This document shows positions 17,218-28,127 of a stretch of DNA of 64,000 bases, one piece after another; position 1 is the stretch's first letter, and each line of letters starts with the position of its first letter. The notes beneath the pieces are model-generated. The model was not told the origin of the DNA and made no database searches. It worked only from the letters and a program-made list of their open reading frames with translations. The translations under genes and the position numbers were made by a program. Source of the stretch: Myxococcus xanthus (GTDB lineage: Bacteria > Myxococcota > Myxococcia > Myxococcales > Myxococcaceae). The stretch covers positions 1,615,001-1,679,000 of the forward strand of contig NZ_CP017174.1 in assembly GCF_006402735.1 (NCBI RefSeq), given 5' to 3'.

Positions 17218-18990
17218 TCAGTCCTGTCCCAGGGCGGCGCCCTCGTTGCGCGGGTCGCTCGCGGAGAAGCGCAGCCCCGTCTTCGGGTCGCTGTAGACGG
17301 CCTCCGCGTCGCCCCACTGCTCCACGCGGCGCACCTTGTGGCCCTTGGCCTCCAGCACGGACAGCGTCGCCGGCTCCAGGCCCCACTTGTCCACCCACAG
17401 CTCGTCGGGCAGGTACTGGTGATGCACGCGGCCTTCGTTCACCGCGCGCGCCACGTCCATGCCGTGGTCCACCACGTTGCTGATGACCTGGATGACGGTG
17501 GTGGGGATGGTGGAGCCGCCAGGGCTGCCCACCGCGAGCATGACGCGCCGGGGGTCTTCCTTGGAGAACACCAGCGTGGGGGACATGGAGGACAGCGGCA
17601 CCTTGCCCGGCGCAATCGCGTTGGGCTCGCCCGTCACCAGGCCGTACGCGTTGGGCACGCCCGGCTGCGCGGCGAAGTCATCCATCTCATCGTTGAGCAG
17701 CACGCCGGTGCCCGTGGCCACCACGCACGAGCCGAAGCCGTAGTTCACCGTGGTCGTCATCGCCACCGCGTTGCCGTCCTTGTCGATGACGGAGATGTGC
17801 GTGGTGTTCTTCTTCTCCGGCTCGGGCGTCAGGGTGGCGGGCTCGTCCGTCAGCGTGGAGCCCCGCACGCCTTCCTTCGGCGCCAGCAGCGACGCGCTGG
17901 GCGTGGCCTTCTTCGGGTCGATGGAGCCCGCCAGGTCCGCGACGTGGCCGGGCGACACCAGCCGCGCCAGGGGCACGTCCACGAAGGCCGGGTCCCCCAG
18001 GTACTTCGCGCGGTCCACATAGGCCCGCCGCACGGCTTCCGCGTAGAGGTGCAGCGCCTCCGCGTCGCGGAACGTCACCCCCTGGGGACGCAGTTGCTCC
18101 ATCGCGGTCAGCACCTGGATGACGGCCACGCCCCCCGCGCTCGGCGGCGGCATGGTGAGGATGCGGTGGCCGCGGTACGTGCCCTCCAGGGGCGTGGCGC
18201 TCCGCGTCTTATAGGCCGCGAGGTCCTCCTGGGTGAGGATGCCGCCGCCAGCCTGGACCGACGTGGCGATGGCCTTCGCCACCGGCCCCGCATAGAAGGC
18301 CTTGGCGCCTCCCTTCGCGATGGAGGACAGCGTGCGGGCCAGGTCGGGCTGGCGGATGACGTGCCCCACGGGCGGGGCTTCCCACTGACCCTGCGCGTTC
18401 TTCACCAGGAACACGCGTGAGGCCTCCGCGTCCCGGCTCAGACAGGCCAGCCGGCCCTCCGCCATGGTGCGGTAGCGCGGCGTCACCCACATGCCCTTGC
18501 GCGCCGCCGCGATGGCCGGCGCCAGCACCACCGCCGGCTTCAGCTTCCCGTGCGCCTTGAGCAGCTCCAGGTAGCCCGCGACGGCGCCCGGCACCGCCAC
18601 GCTCAGCGCGCCGTCCGTGGACAGGCCCGGCACCACCTTGCCGTCCTTCACGTACATGTCGCGCGTGGCCGCCTTGGGGGCCACCTCGCGGAAATCCAGC
18701 ACCTTCGTGTCGCCGCTCTTGGCGTCGTGCACCAGCGCGAAGCCGCCGCCGCCAATGCCGGAGTGGTAGGGACCCACCACCGCCGCCACGAAGGCCGCCG
18801 CCACCGCCGCGTCCGTGGCGTTGCCACCCTTCTCCAGCATCTCCAACGCCGCCGCGCTCGCCTGCGGGTAGGCCGTGGCCACCGCGCCACCCCGGTAGGG
18901 CCGCGCCGCCTGCGCCACACACGCCACCATCATCACCGCGGCCAGCAGCCCTCGCCTCAGCACCGCACCGCGGAAGCTCGTGTCCTTCAC
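17218..18990 (-). CDS. ggt: Gamma-glutamyltransferase
   Basis: A 590-residue precursor with an N-terminal signal sequence (hydrophobic about 11-28). The Ntn-hydrolase autoprocessing site is in KNTTHIS, with the nucleophilic threonine at about 396, giving large and small subunits of normal size. The enzyme cleaves the gamma-glutamyl bond of glutathione and transfers the glutamyl group to water or amino acids in the periplasm. GTG at 18990 has GGAGG ten bases upstream; an ATG 12 codons earlier would lengthen the signal. The TatD-like gene follows in the same operon. Confidence 0.92.
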   Translation of the reverse strand: MKDTSFRGAVLRRGLLAAVMMVACVAQAARPYRGGAVATAYPQASAAALEMLEKGGNATDAAVAAAFVAAVVGPYHSGIGGGGFALVHDAKSGDTKVLDFREVAPKAATRDMYVKDGKVVPGLSTDGALSVAVPGAVAGYLELLKAHGKLKPAVVLAPAIAAARKGMWVTPRYRTMAEGRLACLSRDAEASRVFLVKNAQGQWEAPPVGHVIRQPDLARTLSSIAKGGAKAFYAGPVAKAIATSVQAGGGILTQEDLAAYKTRSATPLEGTYRGHRILTMPPPSAGGVAVIQVLTAMEQLRPQGVTFRDAEALHLYAEAVRRAYVDRAKYLGDPAFVDVPLARLVSPGHVADLAGSIDPKKATPSASLLAPKEGVRGSTLTDEPATLTPEPEKKNTTHISVIDKDGNAVAMTTTVNYGFGSCVVATGTGVLLNDEMDDFAAQPGVPNAYGLVTGEPNAIAPGKVPLSSMSPTLVFSKEDPRRVMLAVGSPGGSTIPTTVIQVISNVVDHGMDVARAVNEGRVHHQYLPDELWVDKWGLEPATLSVLEAKGHKVRRVEQWGDAEAVYSDPKTGLRFSASDPRNEGAALGQD

Positions 18991-19240
18991 GGGTTCAGCC
19001 CTCCTCGCGCTGTCTGAACAGTCCATCGCTGGCTTTCGTCCTGGGTGGTGTGTTACCCGGGCGACAAAAGCCTACCCTCCAGTCCGGCGACGCCAGGGGA
19101 CCAGACGGACTACATGTGTCCCGGTATGCACGAACCGTGTGGTCAGGACCAGGATTTCAGCCTGACAACATTTTTCCTCTTGGATTGTTCTCCGGTGGCG
19201 TGCATCCTGGTCCCATCATGAATCGCGTCCGGGGGAGCGT
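18991..19240. other. Divergent intergenic region between ggt and the glmU unit
   Basis: About 250 bases without a convincing gene, with promoters presumably in both directions. There is a locally AT-rich patch (CATTTTTCCTCTTGGATTG) near 19168-19186. I see no confident -10/-35 pair and no strong operator palindrome. Confidence 0.4.
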
Positions 19241-19447
19241 ATGAGCACGCCAGCCATACCCGAGAAAAAGGCCCTACCTGGCGCCGCGCCTACCGCGGCC
19301 GAGGTGACGGTCTTCTTGAAGCCCAGCTTCGGCATCACGATTCAGCGCAACACCCTGTGCGTCTCGGTCAGTGCGAAGGCACGGCCGGTGGACACCGTCC
19401 CGCCTTCTGATCCGCGCGCGGTTGACGACTCGATTGGCTGTCCCTAA
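19241..19447 (+). CDS. Small ORF upstream of glmU, unknown
   Basis: A 68-residue reading frame ending 11 bases before the glmU ATG. Roughly four fifths of its codons end in G or C, concentrated in the central part (residues 15-45), as expected for a real myxobacterial gene. A GGGGGAG lies just three to four bases before the ATG, which is rather close. No signal peptide, membrane segment or recognisable domain is visible. It could be a small protein co-expressed with glmU, a leader whose translation affects glmU, or a chance frame. Confidence 0.45.
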   Translation: MSTPAIPEKKALPGAAPTAAEVTVFLKPSFGITIQRNTLCVSVSAKARPVDTVPPSDPRAVDDSIGCP

Positions 19448-19458
19448 TTCTCCGCCGC

Positions 19459-20859
19459 ATGAGCGTTCTGGCGGCGGTGGTGCTGTGCGCGGGCAAGGGC
19501 ACGCGGATGAAGTCGGAGAAGGCGAAGGTCCTTCACCCCATCCTCGGTCGGCCCATTTGCGCCTATCCCCTCAAGCGGGCCCTTGAACTGGGCGCCACGT
19601 CGGTGGTCCCCGTGGTGGGCCACCAGGCGGAAGCGGTGGAGAAGGCCGTCCGAGGCCTCTTCCCGGATGCCCCCCTGCGCTTCGCGCTCCAGCGCGAGCA
19701 GCGCGGGACGGCGGACGCGGTGCGCTCCGCCGAGGAGGCCCTGAAGGGGTACTCCGGACGGGTCCTCATTCTTTACGGCGATGTGCCGCTGCTGCGCCGC
19801 GAGACGCTGGAGGCGCTGTTGGCCGCCCATGACCAGGCGGGCGGCAAGCTGGCCATGGTGTCCACCACCCTGGAGGACCCCACGGGCTACGGCCGGGTCA
19901 TCCGCGAGGGTGGCAAGGTGACGCGCATCGTGGAGCACAAGGACTGCACCCCGGAGCAGCGCGCGGTGCGCGAGTGCAACGCCGGCATCTACTCCGTGGA
20001 CGCGGACTTCCTCTGGAAGGCGCTGGCTGAAATCAAGCCCCAGAACGCCCAGGGCGAGTACTACCTCACCGACCTGGTGGAGATGGCCGCGAAGCGGGGC
20101 CCGGTGGGCTCGGTGGAGGCGGACGCCACGGAGACGGCTGGCGTGAATGACCGGGTGGAGCTGGCCGCCCGCGCGCGCGTGCTGCAGCAGCGCATCAACG
20201 AGGCGCACATGCGCGCCGGCGTCTCGCTACAGGACCCCGCCACCGCCTACATCGAGGAAGGCGTCACCGTGGGGCCCGACACCGAAATCGGTCCCTCCGT
20301 CACGCTGGCCGCCGGCACCGTGGTGGGCAAGGGCTGCACTATTGGTCAGGGCAGCGTGCTGCATGCCTCCACCGTGGCGGACGGCACCATCATCAAGCCT
20401 TACTCCGTGCTGGAAGAGGCCCGGGTGGGGGAGCGCAACGTCATTGGCCCCTTCTCGCGGCTGCGCCCCGGGACGGAGCTGGCCGAGGACGTGCATCTGG
20501 GCAACTTCGTGGAGACGAAGAAGGCCCGCATCGGAAAAGGTTCGAAGGCCAACCACCTCACGTACCTGGGGGACGCTGTCATTGGTTCCGGGTGCAACGT
20601 GGGGGCGGGCACCATCACCTGTAACTATGACGGGGTGAACAAGCACCTCACTGAGCTGGGTGATGGGGTGTTCATCGGCTCCGACACGCAGCTCGTCGCG
20701 CCCGTGAAGGTCGGCGACGGCTCGTATGTCGGCGCGGGCACCACGGTGACGAAAAATGTGCCTCCTGGGAGCCTCGCTGTGTCCCGGACGCCACAGGTGA
20801 CCAAGGAGGGCTGGGTGGCCACCAAGAAGGCGCGGCAGGCGAAAGCGCGGGCGGGATAG
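19459..20859 (+). CDS. glmU: Bifunctional UDP-N-acetylglucosamine pyrophosphorylase / glucosamine-1-phosphate N-acetyltransferase
   Basis: A 466-residue protein with an N-terminal nucleotidyltransferase domain ([12 protein letters not shown] near 10-21, about 1-230). A left-handed beta-helix acetyltransferase domain follows (hexapeptide repeats about 250-440, with the NHLTYLGD and CNYDG signatures). It acetylates glucosamine-1-phosphate and then transfers UMP to make UDP-GlcNAc, the precursor of peptidoglycan and LPS. The normal length and intact motifs suggest full function. glmS follows about 100 bases downstream, so two steps of one pathway are together. Confidence 0.96.
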   Translation: MSVLAAVVLCAGKGTRMKSEKAKVLHPILGRPICAYPLKRALELGATSVVPVVGHQAEAVEKAVRGLFPDAPLRFALQREQRGTADAVRSAEEALKGYSGRVLILYGDVPLLRRETLEALLAAHDQAGGKLAMVSTTLEDPTGYGRVIREGGKVTRIVEHKDCTPEQRAVRECNAGIYSVDADFLWKALAEIKPQNAQGEYYLTDLVEMAAKRGPVGSVEADATETAGVNDRVELAARARVLQQRINEAHMRAGVSLQDPATAYIEEGVTVGPDTEIGPSVTLAAGTVVGKGCTIGQGSVLHASTVADGTIIKPYSVLEEARVGERNVIGPFSRLRPGTELAEDVHLGNFVETKKARIGKGSKANHLTYLGDAVIGSGCNVGAGTITCNYDGVNKHLTELGDGVFIGSDTQLVAPVKVGDGSYVGAGTTVTKNVPPGSLAVSRTPQVTKEGWVATKKARQAKARAG

Positions 20860-20966
20860 GCGGCGCGGCTCTTGCTTGGGTACCAGGCAGAGCGCTGCCC
20901 GGCAGGGATGTAGGGGAATCCCGCGGATTGCTCCGGCGGGCGTGGGCGTGAGAGAGAGGTGCAACT

Positions 20967-22802
<1,836 letters not shown>

Positions 22803-22833
22803 CCGCCGCGCGTCTTCGGACCTGAAGCGCCAG

Positions 22834-22873
22834 AAGCCCGGGCTCCCGCGAAGGGGGCTCGGGCTTCGTCGTT
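22834..22873 (+). terminator. Probable terminator after glmS
   Basis: Hairpin arms AAGCCCGGGCTCCC and GGGGGCTCGGGCTT (two wobble pairs) with a short loop, followed by a weak T-rich tail. Confidence 0.55.
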
Positions 22874-23018
22874 TCCGCGTGAGGCAAAGGCCCGCCGGTC
22901 TCCCGCCGCCACCCTCCGCATTGCCTGTGCGTCCGAATCCGCGCCGTCCACTCCGACATCAACCCCGTTGCCCGGTGAAAGTTGCGGGGGCACTTCGCTT
23001 TGAACCTCCCCGGGAGCC

Positions 23019-23792
23019 GTGGCTACAGTTTCCTCCGTGCCCGACGCGCCTCGCATACATCCGCCCACGCAGCGGTCCATGGAGGACGAGGACGAGGCGC
23101 CGCCCGAGCCCGTGCTGACGGAAGCCACTCCGGTTCCCCTGCTCCGGGGTAGGCCCACGCCGCCGCTGGACCTCCCCCTGCCGGTGCTGGTGCTGACCGA
23201 GCAGGCCCGGCGGGTGCCGGAGGCGGAGCGTCCCCTGGTGGCGGCGCGGCTGAACCTCCAGCTGTCCCGGATGGCCAGGACGGGCGGAGACCGGCTGGTG
23301 GCGGACACCTTCCTGCGGCTGCTGGAGAGCGGGCGGCTCACCGGACTGGCGGATGCGAAGGGACGCACCTGCCGCGCGGCCGCGGTGGAGGCCCTGCTGT
23401 CCCTGGGCTTTCCCTACGCCCTGGAAGTCCAGCCCGAGGACCTGGCGCACCTGCGCGCCAACACCCTGCAGCGCAAGACGCAGCGCCTGAAGCCAGGTAC
23501 GTGCATGGCGGTGTTGGTGGGAGGCATTGGGGCGCAAGTCGTCCATGAAGCGCTGTTCCCCAAAGGGGACGCCAGCCTGCTCACCTCGCAGGTGGGGCTG
23601 TCCCTGCTGGCGATGGCCGCCTTGTGGCTTGCTCCGCCCCGGACGCCCGTGTACCGCGTGGGGATGGTGATGCTGACCCTGGTCTCCCTGGTCGGGGCGG
23701 TGCTGGCGCTCCTGGGCATGGCGCACACGGGGCTGTGGGTGGGATTGGCGGGGCTGGTGGCCGCCTTCCTGGCTGCCCTCCGCGAGGGCTGA
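23019..23792 (+). CDS. Membrane protein of unknown function
   Basis: A protein of about 257 residues. The N-terminal half is acidic and proline-rich (1-60), then a helical soluble region (60-155), and three or four transmembrane helices fill the C-terminal 95 residues. I do not recognise a family. The start is uncertain: the GTG at 23019 has GGGAG very close, while a GTG at 23037 and an ATG at 23079 are alternatives. It lies between glmS and recA on the same strand, but recA has its own promoter. Confidence 0.6.
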   Translation: MATVSSVPDAPRIHPPTQRSMEDEDEAPPEPVLTEATPVPLLRGRPTPPLDLPLPVLVLTEQARRVPEAERPLVAARLNLQLSRMARTGGDRLVADTFLRLLESGRLTGLADAKGRTCRAAAVEALLSLGFPYALEVQPEDLAHLRANTLQRKTQRLKPGTCMAVLVGGIGAQVVHEALFPKGDASLLTSQVGLSLLAMAALWLAPPRTPVYRVGMVMLTLVSLVGAVLALLGMAHTGLWVGLAGLVAAFLAALREG

Positions 23793-23823
23793 CCGGCAGG
23801 ATGCAGCACGGATGTCAGAGGGG

Positions 23824-23852
23824 TGGACTAGGGTCTACCCATCGCGTACTAA
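23824..23852 (+). promoter_or_regulatory. Probable recA promoter
   Basis: A -35-like TGGACT and a -10-like TACTAA are separated by 17 bases, placing the start near 23859, about 46 bases before the recA ATG. The -35 lies inside a near-palindrome (GGGTGGAC-TAGG-GTCTACCC, 23821-23840) and the -10 overlaps the LexA-type box. Confidence 0.5.
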
Positions 23853-23865
23853 AAGCGCGTTCAGG
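23849..23865 (+). promoter_or_regulatory. LexA-type SOS box upstream of recA
   Basis: CTAAAAGCGCGTTCAGG matches at every position the LexA-binding consensus I recall for M. xanthus, CTRHAMRYBYGTTCAGS. It overlaps the predicted -10 and transcription start of recA, so a bound repressor would block initiation. The consensus is quoted from memory; the match itself is direct. Confidence 0.7.
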
Positions 23866-23904
23866 TGAGCCGGGGTGGCTCGCCAATACAAGGAGCTACG
23901 AGCA

Positions 23905-24996
23905 ATGGCCGTGAATCAGGAGAAGGAAAAGGCGATCGAACTGGCGATGTCCGCGGTGGAGCGCCAGTTCGGCAAGGGGTCCATCATGCGGCTCGGCAAC
24001 GACGAGCCGCTGATGCGAGACGTTCAGGCCATCCCGACGGGCTCCATCTCGCTGGACATCGCCCTGGGCGTGGGTGGCGTGCCCAAGGGCCGCATCATCG
24101 AAATCTTCGGGCCGGAGTCGTCCGGTAAGACGACGCTGTGTCTCCACATCGTCGCCGAGGCGCAGAAGCGCGGCGGCATCTGCGGCTACGTGGACGCGGA
24201 GCACGCGCTGGACGTGGGCTACGCGCGCAAGCTGGGCGTGCGCACCGATGACCTGCTGCTGAGCCAGCCGGACACCGGTGAGCAGGCGCTGGAAATCGCG
24301 GAGATGCTGGTGCGCTCGGGCGCCATCGACGTGCTGGTGGTGGACTCGGTGGCCGCGCTCGTGCCGAAGGCGGAACTCGAGGGTGAGATGGGCGACGCGC
24401 ACATGGGTGTGCAGGCCCGCCTCATGAGCCAGGCGCTCCGCAAGCTGACGGGCACCATCTCCAAGAGCCAGACGTGCGTCATCTTCATCAACCAGATCCG
24501 CATGAAGATTGGCGTGATGTTCGGCAACCCGGAGACGACCACGGGCGGTAACGCGCTGAAGTTCTACGCGTCGCAGCGCCTGGACATCCGCCGCATCGGC
24601 GCCATCAAGAATGGCGACAACGTGGTGGGCAGCCGCACCCGCGTGAAGGTGGTGAAGAACAAGGTCGCGCCGCCGTTCAAGGAAGTCGAGTTCGACATCA
24701 TGTACGGCACGGGCATCTCCCGTGAGGGCGACCTCATCGACCTCGCCTCCAACGAGAACATCGTGGAGAAGAGCGGCAGCTGGTTCTCCTTCAATGGTGA
24801 GCGCATCGGCCAGGGCCGGGAGAACGTGAAGGACTACCTGCGCGAGCACCCGGAGATTGCCAAGGACATCGAAGGCCGCGTGCTGGAGAAGTACGGCATC
24901 GGCAAGTCGGGTGCGCCCGTCGCCGCGGTGCCGGACGAGTCCGCGCCGGCCGAAGGTGGCAGCGAGAAGCGCGGCCGCGTGAAGGCCGTGAAGTAG
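23905..24996 (+). CDS. recA: Recombinase RecA
   Basis: A 363-residue RecA with Walker [10 protein letters not shown] at 69-77, Walker B in [10 protein letters not shown], the DNA-binding loop regions, and a C-terminal extension rich in Ala/Glu/Lys. It polymerises on single-stranded DNA, drives strand exchange and stimulates LexA self-cleavage. ATG at 23905 has AGGAG nine bases upstream; an in-frame GTG 30 bases earlier lies before this site and is rejected. M. xanthus has two recA genes, and I cannot tell which this corresponds to. Its upstream LexA-like box predicts DNA-damage control. Confidence 0.96.
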   Translation: MAVNQEKEKAIELAMSAVERQFGKGSIMRLGNDEPLMRDVQAIPTGSISLDIALGVGGVPKGRIIEIFGPESSGKTTLCLHIVAEAQKRGGICGYVDAEHALDVGYARKLGVRTDDLLLSQPDTGEQALEIAEMLVRSGAIDVLVVDSVAALVPKAELEGEMGDAHMGVQARLMSQALRKLTGTISKSQTCVIFINQIRMKIGVMFGNPETTTGGNALKFYASQRLDIRRIGAIKNGDNVVGSRTRVKVVKNKVAPPFKEVEFDIMYGTGISREGDLIDLASNENIVEKSGSWFSFNGERIGQGRENVKDYLREHPEIAKDIEGRVLEKYGIGKSGAPVAAVPDESAPAEGGSEKRGRVKAVK

Positions 24997-25003
24997 TCCG
25001 GTC

Positions 25004-25082
25004 TCCGGGGCGTTTTCCCCGGATGGTGGCAATCCACCATGAAAGTCAGAGGGCCGTCCGCCGCGAGGTGGGCGGCCCTTTT
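25004..25082 (+). terminator. Tandem hairpins and terminator after recA
   Basis: Three consecutive stem-loops lie here: TCCGGGG/CCCCGGA (25004-25023), TGGTGG/CCACCA (25024-25039), and a longer GC-rich stem (25050-25078) followed by four Ts. The last is a credible Rho-independent terminator. Confidence 0.7.
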
Positions 25083-25235
25083 GCTTGGCGTCCGGCGTCC
25101 CTCGCGTGGGGTCGCACCGGGCGTGGGTGACACGACGCGTTGTCATTTCATTCCGTGGGGATGTTTCCTGCTGAGTGGAAGAGCGCTCTAGACTCGCGGC
25201 CCTGTTACCCAACCCGCGCAACCCGGAGTCCCGCC

Positions 25236-27389
25236 TTGTTCGACCGATTCAAACGCCGCAGTTTCCTCCAGGCCGTCGTCGCCGTTGCAGCGACCACTGC
25301 GTTCGGATGTTCCGACGACGAGACGACGTCGGATGCGGGCGAGAAGTACTTCCCGCAGTCCGTGTGCTCGGGTGATCCGCGTCCGGACAGCGTGGTGCTG
25401 TGGGTGCGGGCGGTGGACCCGGACAACGCGAGCGCGAACACGCAGGTGCGGCTGGAGGTCTCCACCAGCGAGTCGTTCAGCAGCCTGGTGCTGGACCAGC
25501 AGTTCACCGCGCAGGCGCAGTTCGACCATGCGCTGAAGGTGAAGGTCACCAACCTGTCGGCGCGCACGACGTACTACTACCGCTTCACCATCGACGCGAA
25601 CGGTCAGAAGCACTCCACGGTGACGGGCCGCACCCGCACCGCGCCGGCCGCGGGCGACGACGTGCCGGTGAAGTTCGTCTTCGCCAGCTGCCAGGACTAC
25701 ATCGGCCGTTACTACAACGCGTGGCAGCACCTGCTGCAGCTCAACGAGGACCTCGACTTCGTCGTGTTCCTGGGCGACTACGTCTACGAGACGACGGGCG
25801 ACGCGTCGTTCCAGTCCGTGGACGGGCGCGGCATCGTCTTCAGCGAGCCGGAGAAGGCGCTCCGCCAGGGCACGGGCCTGACGGCGTTCTACGCGGCCAA
25901 CTCGCTGTCCAACTACCGCGACCTCTACAAGACCCTGCGCACGGACAAGGTCATCCAGCAGGTGCACGAGCGCTACCCGTTCATCATCACGTGGGATGAC
26001 CACGAGTTCTCCGACGACTGCTGGGGCGACGTCGCCACGTACACGGACGAGCGCACCAACGAGAAGCAGACCGAGCGCCGCCGCAACGCGGAGCAGGCCT
26101 TCTTCGAGTACATCCCCATGGACCACGGCGCGAGCAACGCGGGCGCCATCGACATCAACGCCGTGGTGTCCCAGCCGACGCGCATCTACCGCGACTTCGA
26201 GTTCGGCCGGAACCTGAAGCTGCTGGTGACGGACACGCGTACCTACCGTCCGGACCACCTCATCCCCGAGGACGCGTACCCGGGCAAGGTGGCGGTGCCG
26301 GCCGAGCAGCTGGCCATGGTGCTGCCGACGCTGCCGGAGGCCGTCCAGGCGCAGCTGCAGTCCGACATGTTCGCCTACGTGGACATCGACGCCGCGGAGC
26401 TGGCGCCCTACAAGCAGATCCTCACGGGCGTGTACGTGCAGCAGGCCGTCGCCGCCGGGCTCACGCCGGAAGAGGCGTCCGTGAAGGCCGCCTCCTGGGT
26501 CTCCGGTGGGCTGGCGCTGTTCTACGTCAACCAGGTGCTGAACGCCGTCAACCAGGCGCGCGTGGCGGCGGGTGAGTCGGCCGTGCCGCTCATCCCCGTG
26601 ACGGGCACGCCGCGCGGCCTGGCCTTCGCGCACATGGGCAAGACGGGCCTCTTCGGCATCCAGGGCTCGCGCTACGTCGTGGTGAAGCCCATCTTCGACC
26701 TGTACGCGGCCATCAAGTACATGGGCTCGGCGGGGGCCTCGGAGGGCATCTTCGGCAACGAGCAGCAGGCGTGGCTCCAGGAGTCGGTGGCGGAGGCGAC
26801 CAACGCGTGGAAGATCATCGTCTCCTCGATTTCGCTCACCTCCATGGTGTTCAAGCTGAGCGACAAGGCGGACGTCCCGGACCCCACGCTGCGCCAGGAC
26901 TTCTACTTCAACGTCGACCAGTGGGACGGCTTCCCCACGAAGAAGCAGGAGTTCTTGAAGTTCCTGCGCGACAACCAGGTGCGGAACGCGATGTTCATCT
27001 CCGGCGACATCCACGCGTCCTTCGCGTCCGTGGAGTCCGGCATCCCCGCGCTGACGACGCCGGCCATCTCCTCCGGCTCCATCAAGGAGCTGGCGGGCCT
27101 GGCCGTCATCGGCGCGGGCTTCTCCACCGGCAGCACGGTGTACCGGTACATCGTGGCGGAGCTGGACAAGTCGCTGAAGGAAGCGCACCCCGGCATGGCG
27201 TTCGTGGACGGTGATGCCCACGGCTTCGTGGTGCTGGAGGTCGGCGGCACCGAGGCGAAGGCGGCCTTCCACCTCATCCCGGGCACGGAAATCGCCAAGG
27301 ACTACTCGCTGCGCCAGCCCTCCGAGCTGACGGCGAAGTTCACCCGCCGCGACTTCGTCATCAAGGACGGCACCATCACCTCCGCCTGA
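25236..27389 (+). CDS. phoD: PhoD-family alkaline phosphatase/phosphodiesterase
   Basis: A 717-residue exported protein. A twin-arginine-like signal (RRSFLQ at 7-12) runs into a lipobox-like AFGC at Cys25. A PhoD N-terminal beta domain (about 35-145) precedes the calcineurin-like catalytic domain. Metal-site motifs are GDYVYE near 180, WDDHEFSDD near 253 and SGDIHAS near 589. PhoD enzymes release phosphate from phosphate mono- and diesters outside the cytoplasm and are typically Fe/Ca-dependent and Tat-exported. TTG at 25236 is chosen because GGAG lies eight bases upstream and the signal follows directly. The protein is longer than Bacillus PhoD because of an insertion around 380-480. Confidence 0.88.
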   Translation: MFDRFKRRSFLQAVVAVAATTAFGCSDDETTSDAGEKYFPQSVCSGDPRPDSVVLWVRAVDPDNASANTQVRLEVSTSESFSSLVLDQQFTAQAQFDHALKVKVTNLSARTTYYYRFTIDANGQKHSTVTGRTRTAPAAGDDVPVKFVFASCQDYIGRYYNAWQHLLQLNEDLDFVVFLGDYVYETTGDASFQSVDGRGIVFSEPEKALRQGTGLTAFYAANSLSNYRDLYKTLRTDKVIQQVHERYPFIITWDDHEFSDDCWGDVATYTDERTNEKQTERRRNAEQAFFEYIPMDHGASNAGAIDINAVVSQPTRIYRDFEFGRNLKLLVTDTRTYRPDHLIPEDAYPGKVAVPAEQLAMVLPTLPEAVQAQLQSDMFAYVDIDAAELAPYKQILTGVYVQQAVAAGLTPEEASVKAASWVSGGLALFYVNQVLNAVNQARVAAGESAVPLIPVTGTPRGLAFAHMGKTGLFGIQGSRYVVVKPIFDLYAAIKYMGSAGASEGIFGNEQQAWLQESVAEATNAWKIIVSSISLTSMVFKLSDKADVPDPTLRQDFYFNVDQWDGFPTKKQEFLKFLRDNQVRNAMFISGDIHASFASVESGIPALTTPAISSGSIKELAGLAVIGAGFSTGSTVYRYIVAELDKSLKEAHPGMAFVDGDAHGFVVLEVGGTEAKAAFHLIPGTEIAKDYSLRQPSELTAKFTRRDFVIKDGTITSA

Positions 27390-27399
27390 GTGGAGAACG

Positions 27400-27464
27400 C
27401 CTCACCTGCCCGGTGAGGAGCGAGGGCCGCGCCGGGAGCCAGGTGCTCCGGGCCGCGGCCCTCG
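27400..27464 (+). terminator. Two hairpins after phoD
   Basis: CCTCACC/GGTGAGG (27400-27418) and a long stem at 27421-27464 (arms beginning CGAGGGCCGCG). There is no T-tract, so this may be a Rho-type or processing structure rather than an intrinsic terminator. Confidence 0.4.
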
Positions 27465-27510
27465 GCCGTTGATTGCTGCGCCGCGGCGTGGGGCGCGCTA
27501 GAAGCGAGGC

Positions 27511-28068
27511 ATGTTGCCCGGTGCTCCCGTTTCCGATGTCCGACTCGTTCCCGCCCGGCCGGAGCACGTGGACTTCTGGCTGGACATGCGGGCGGCCCCC
27601 GGCGCGCGGCGCTTCGTCGACACGGAGGACGACACGCGGGAGCTGCTCCTGCGGCGCATCCTGGAGGCGGGCGCGCTGGGTGAGCCGCGGGCGCGGAGCT
27701 TCCGGTGGTTCGTGGAGTCGGACGGAGAGCTCGTGGGGACGGTGTCCGCGCGGGATTTGTCGCGCGCGCACGGCCGCATCGAGCTGGGCTACATGATGGC
27801 GGATTCGCACCACGGCCGGGGCCTAGGCTCACGCGCGGTGGGGCTGATGCTGGAGCAGTTGTTCACGTTGCCCTACCTCCAGCGAGTGTGGCTGCTGACG
27901 CTGGCGGAGAACACGGGCTCTCAGGGCGTGGCGCGCAAGCTGGGCTTCACGATGGAAGGCACCCTGCGTGGGCACTGCCTGTTCCAGGGTCAACGCAGGG
28001 ACCAGCAACTCTGGGGCCTGCTGCGCCCGGAGTGGGACGCCCGGCGCGCCGCGTTCGTCGCGGGCTGA
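27511..28068 (+). CDS. GNAT-family N-acetyltransferase (RimJ/RimL-like)
   Basis: A 185-residue protein with the GNAT fold. The acetyl-CoA pyrophosphate loop is HHGRGLGSRA near residue 100, followed by the AENTGSQGVARKLGF helix typical of RimJ/RimL-type enzymes. These acetylate protein N-termini or small amines such as spermidine or antibiotics; the substrate is not visible. The ATG at 27511 is the natural start. It stands between phoD and tex on the same strand, 59 bases before tex. Confidence 0.82.
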   Translation: MLPGAPVSDVRLVPARPEHVDFWLDMRAAPGARRFVDTEDDTRELLLRRILEAGALGEPRARSFRWFVESDGELVGTVSARDLSRAHGRIELGYMMADSHHGRGLGSRAVGLMLEQLFTLPYLQRVWLLTLAENTGSQGVARKLGFTMEGTLRGHCLFQGQRRDQQLWGLLRPEWDARRAAFVAG

Positions 28069-28127
28069 GCGCTTCGGACGGCCGGTCTCTGGGAGCAGTG
28101 TGGGGCCCGGGTTATAGAAGCGGCGCC

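Noticed and set aside
16429..18420. A 663-codon open frame on the plus strand
   Set aside because: It lies opposite the TatD and gamma-glutamyltransferase genes; no recognisable motif, and histidine/arginine-rich throughout.
25188..27272. A 694-codon open frame on the minus strand opposite phoD
   Set aside because: Shadow frame; the plus strand has intact PhoD motifs and a ribosome-binding site.
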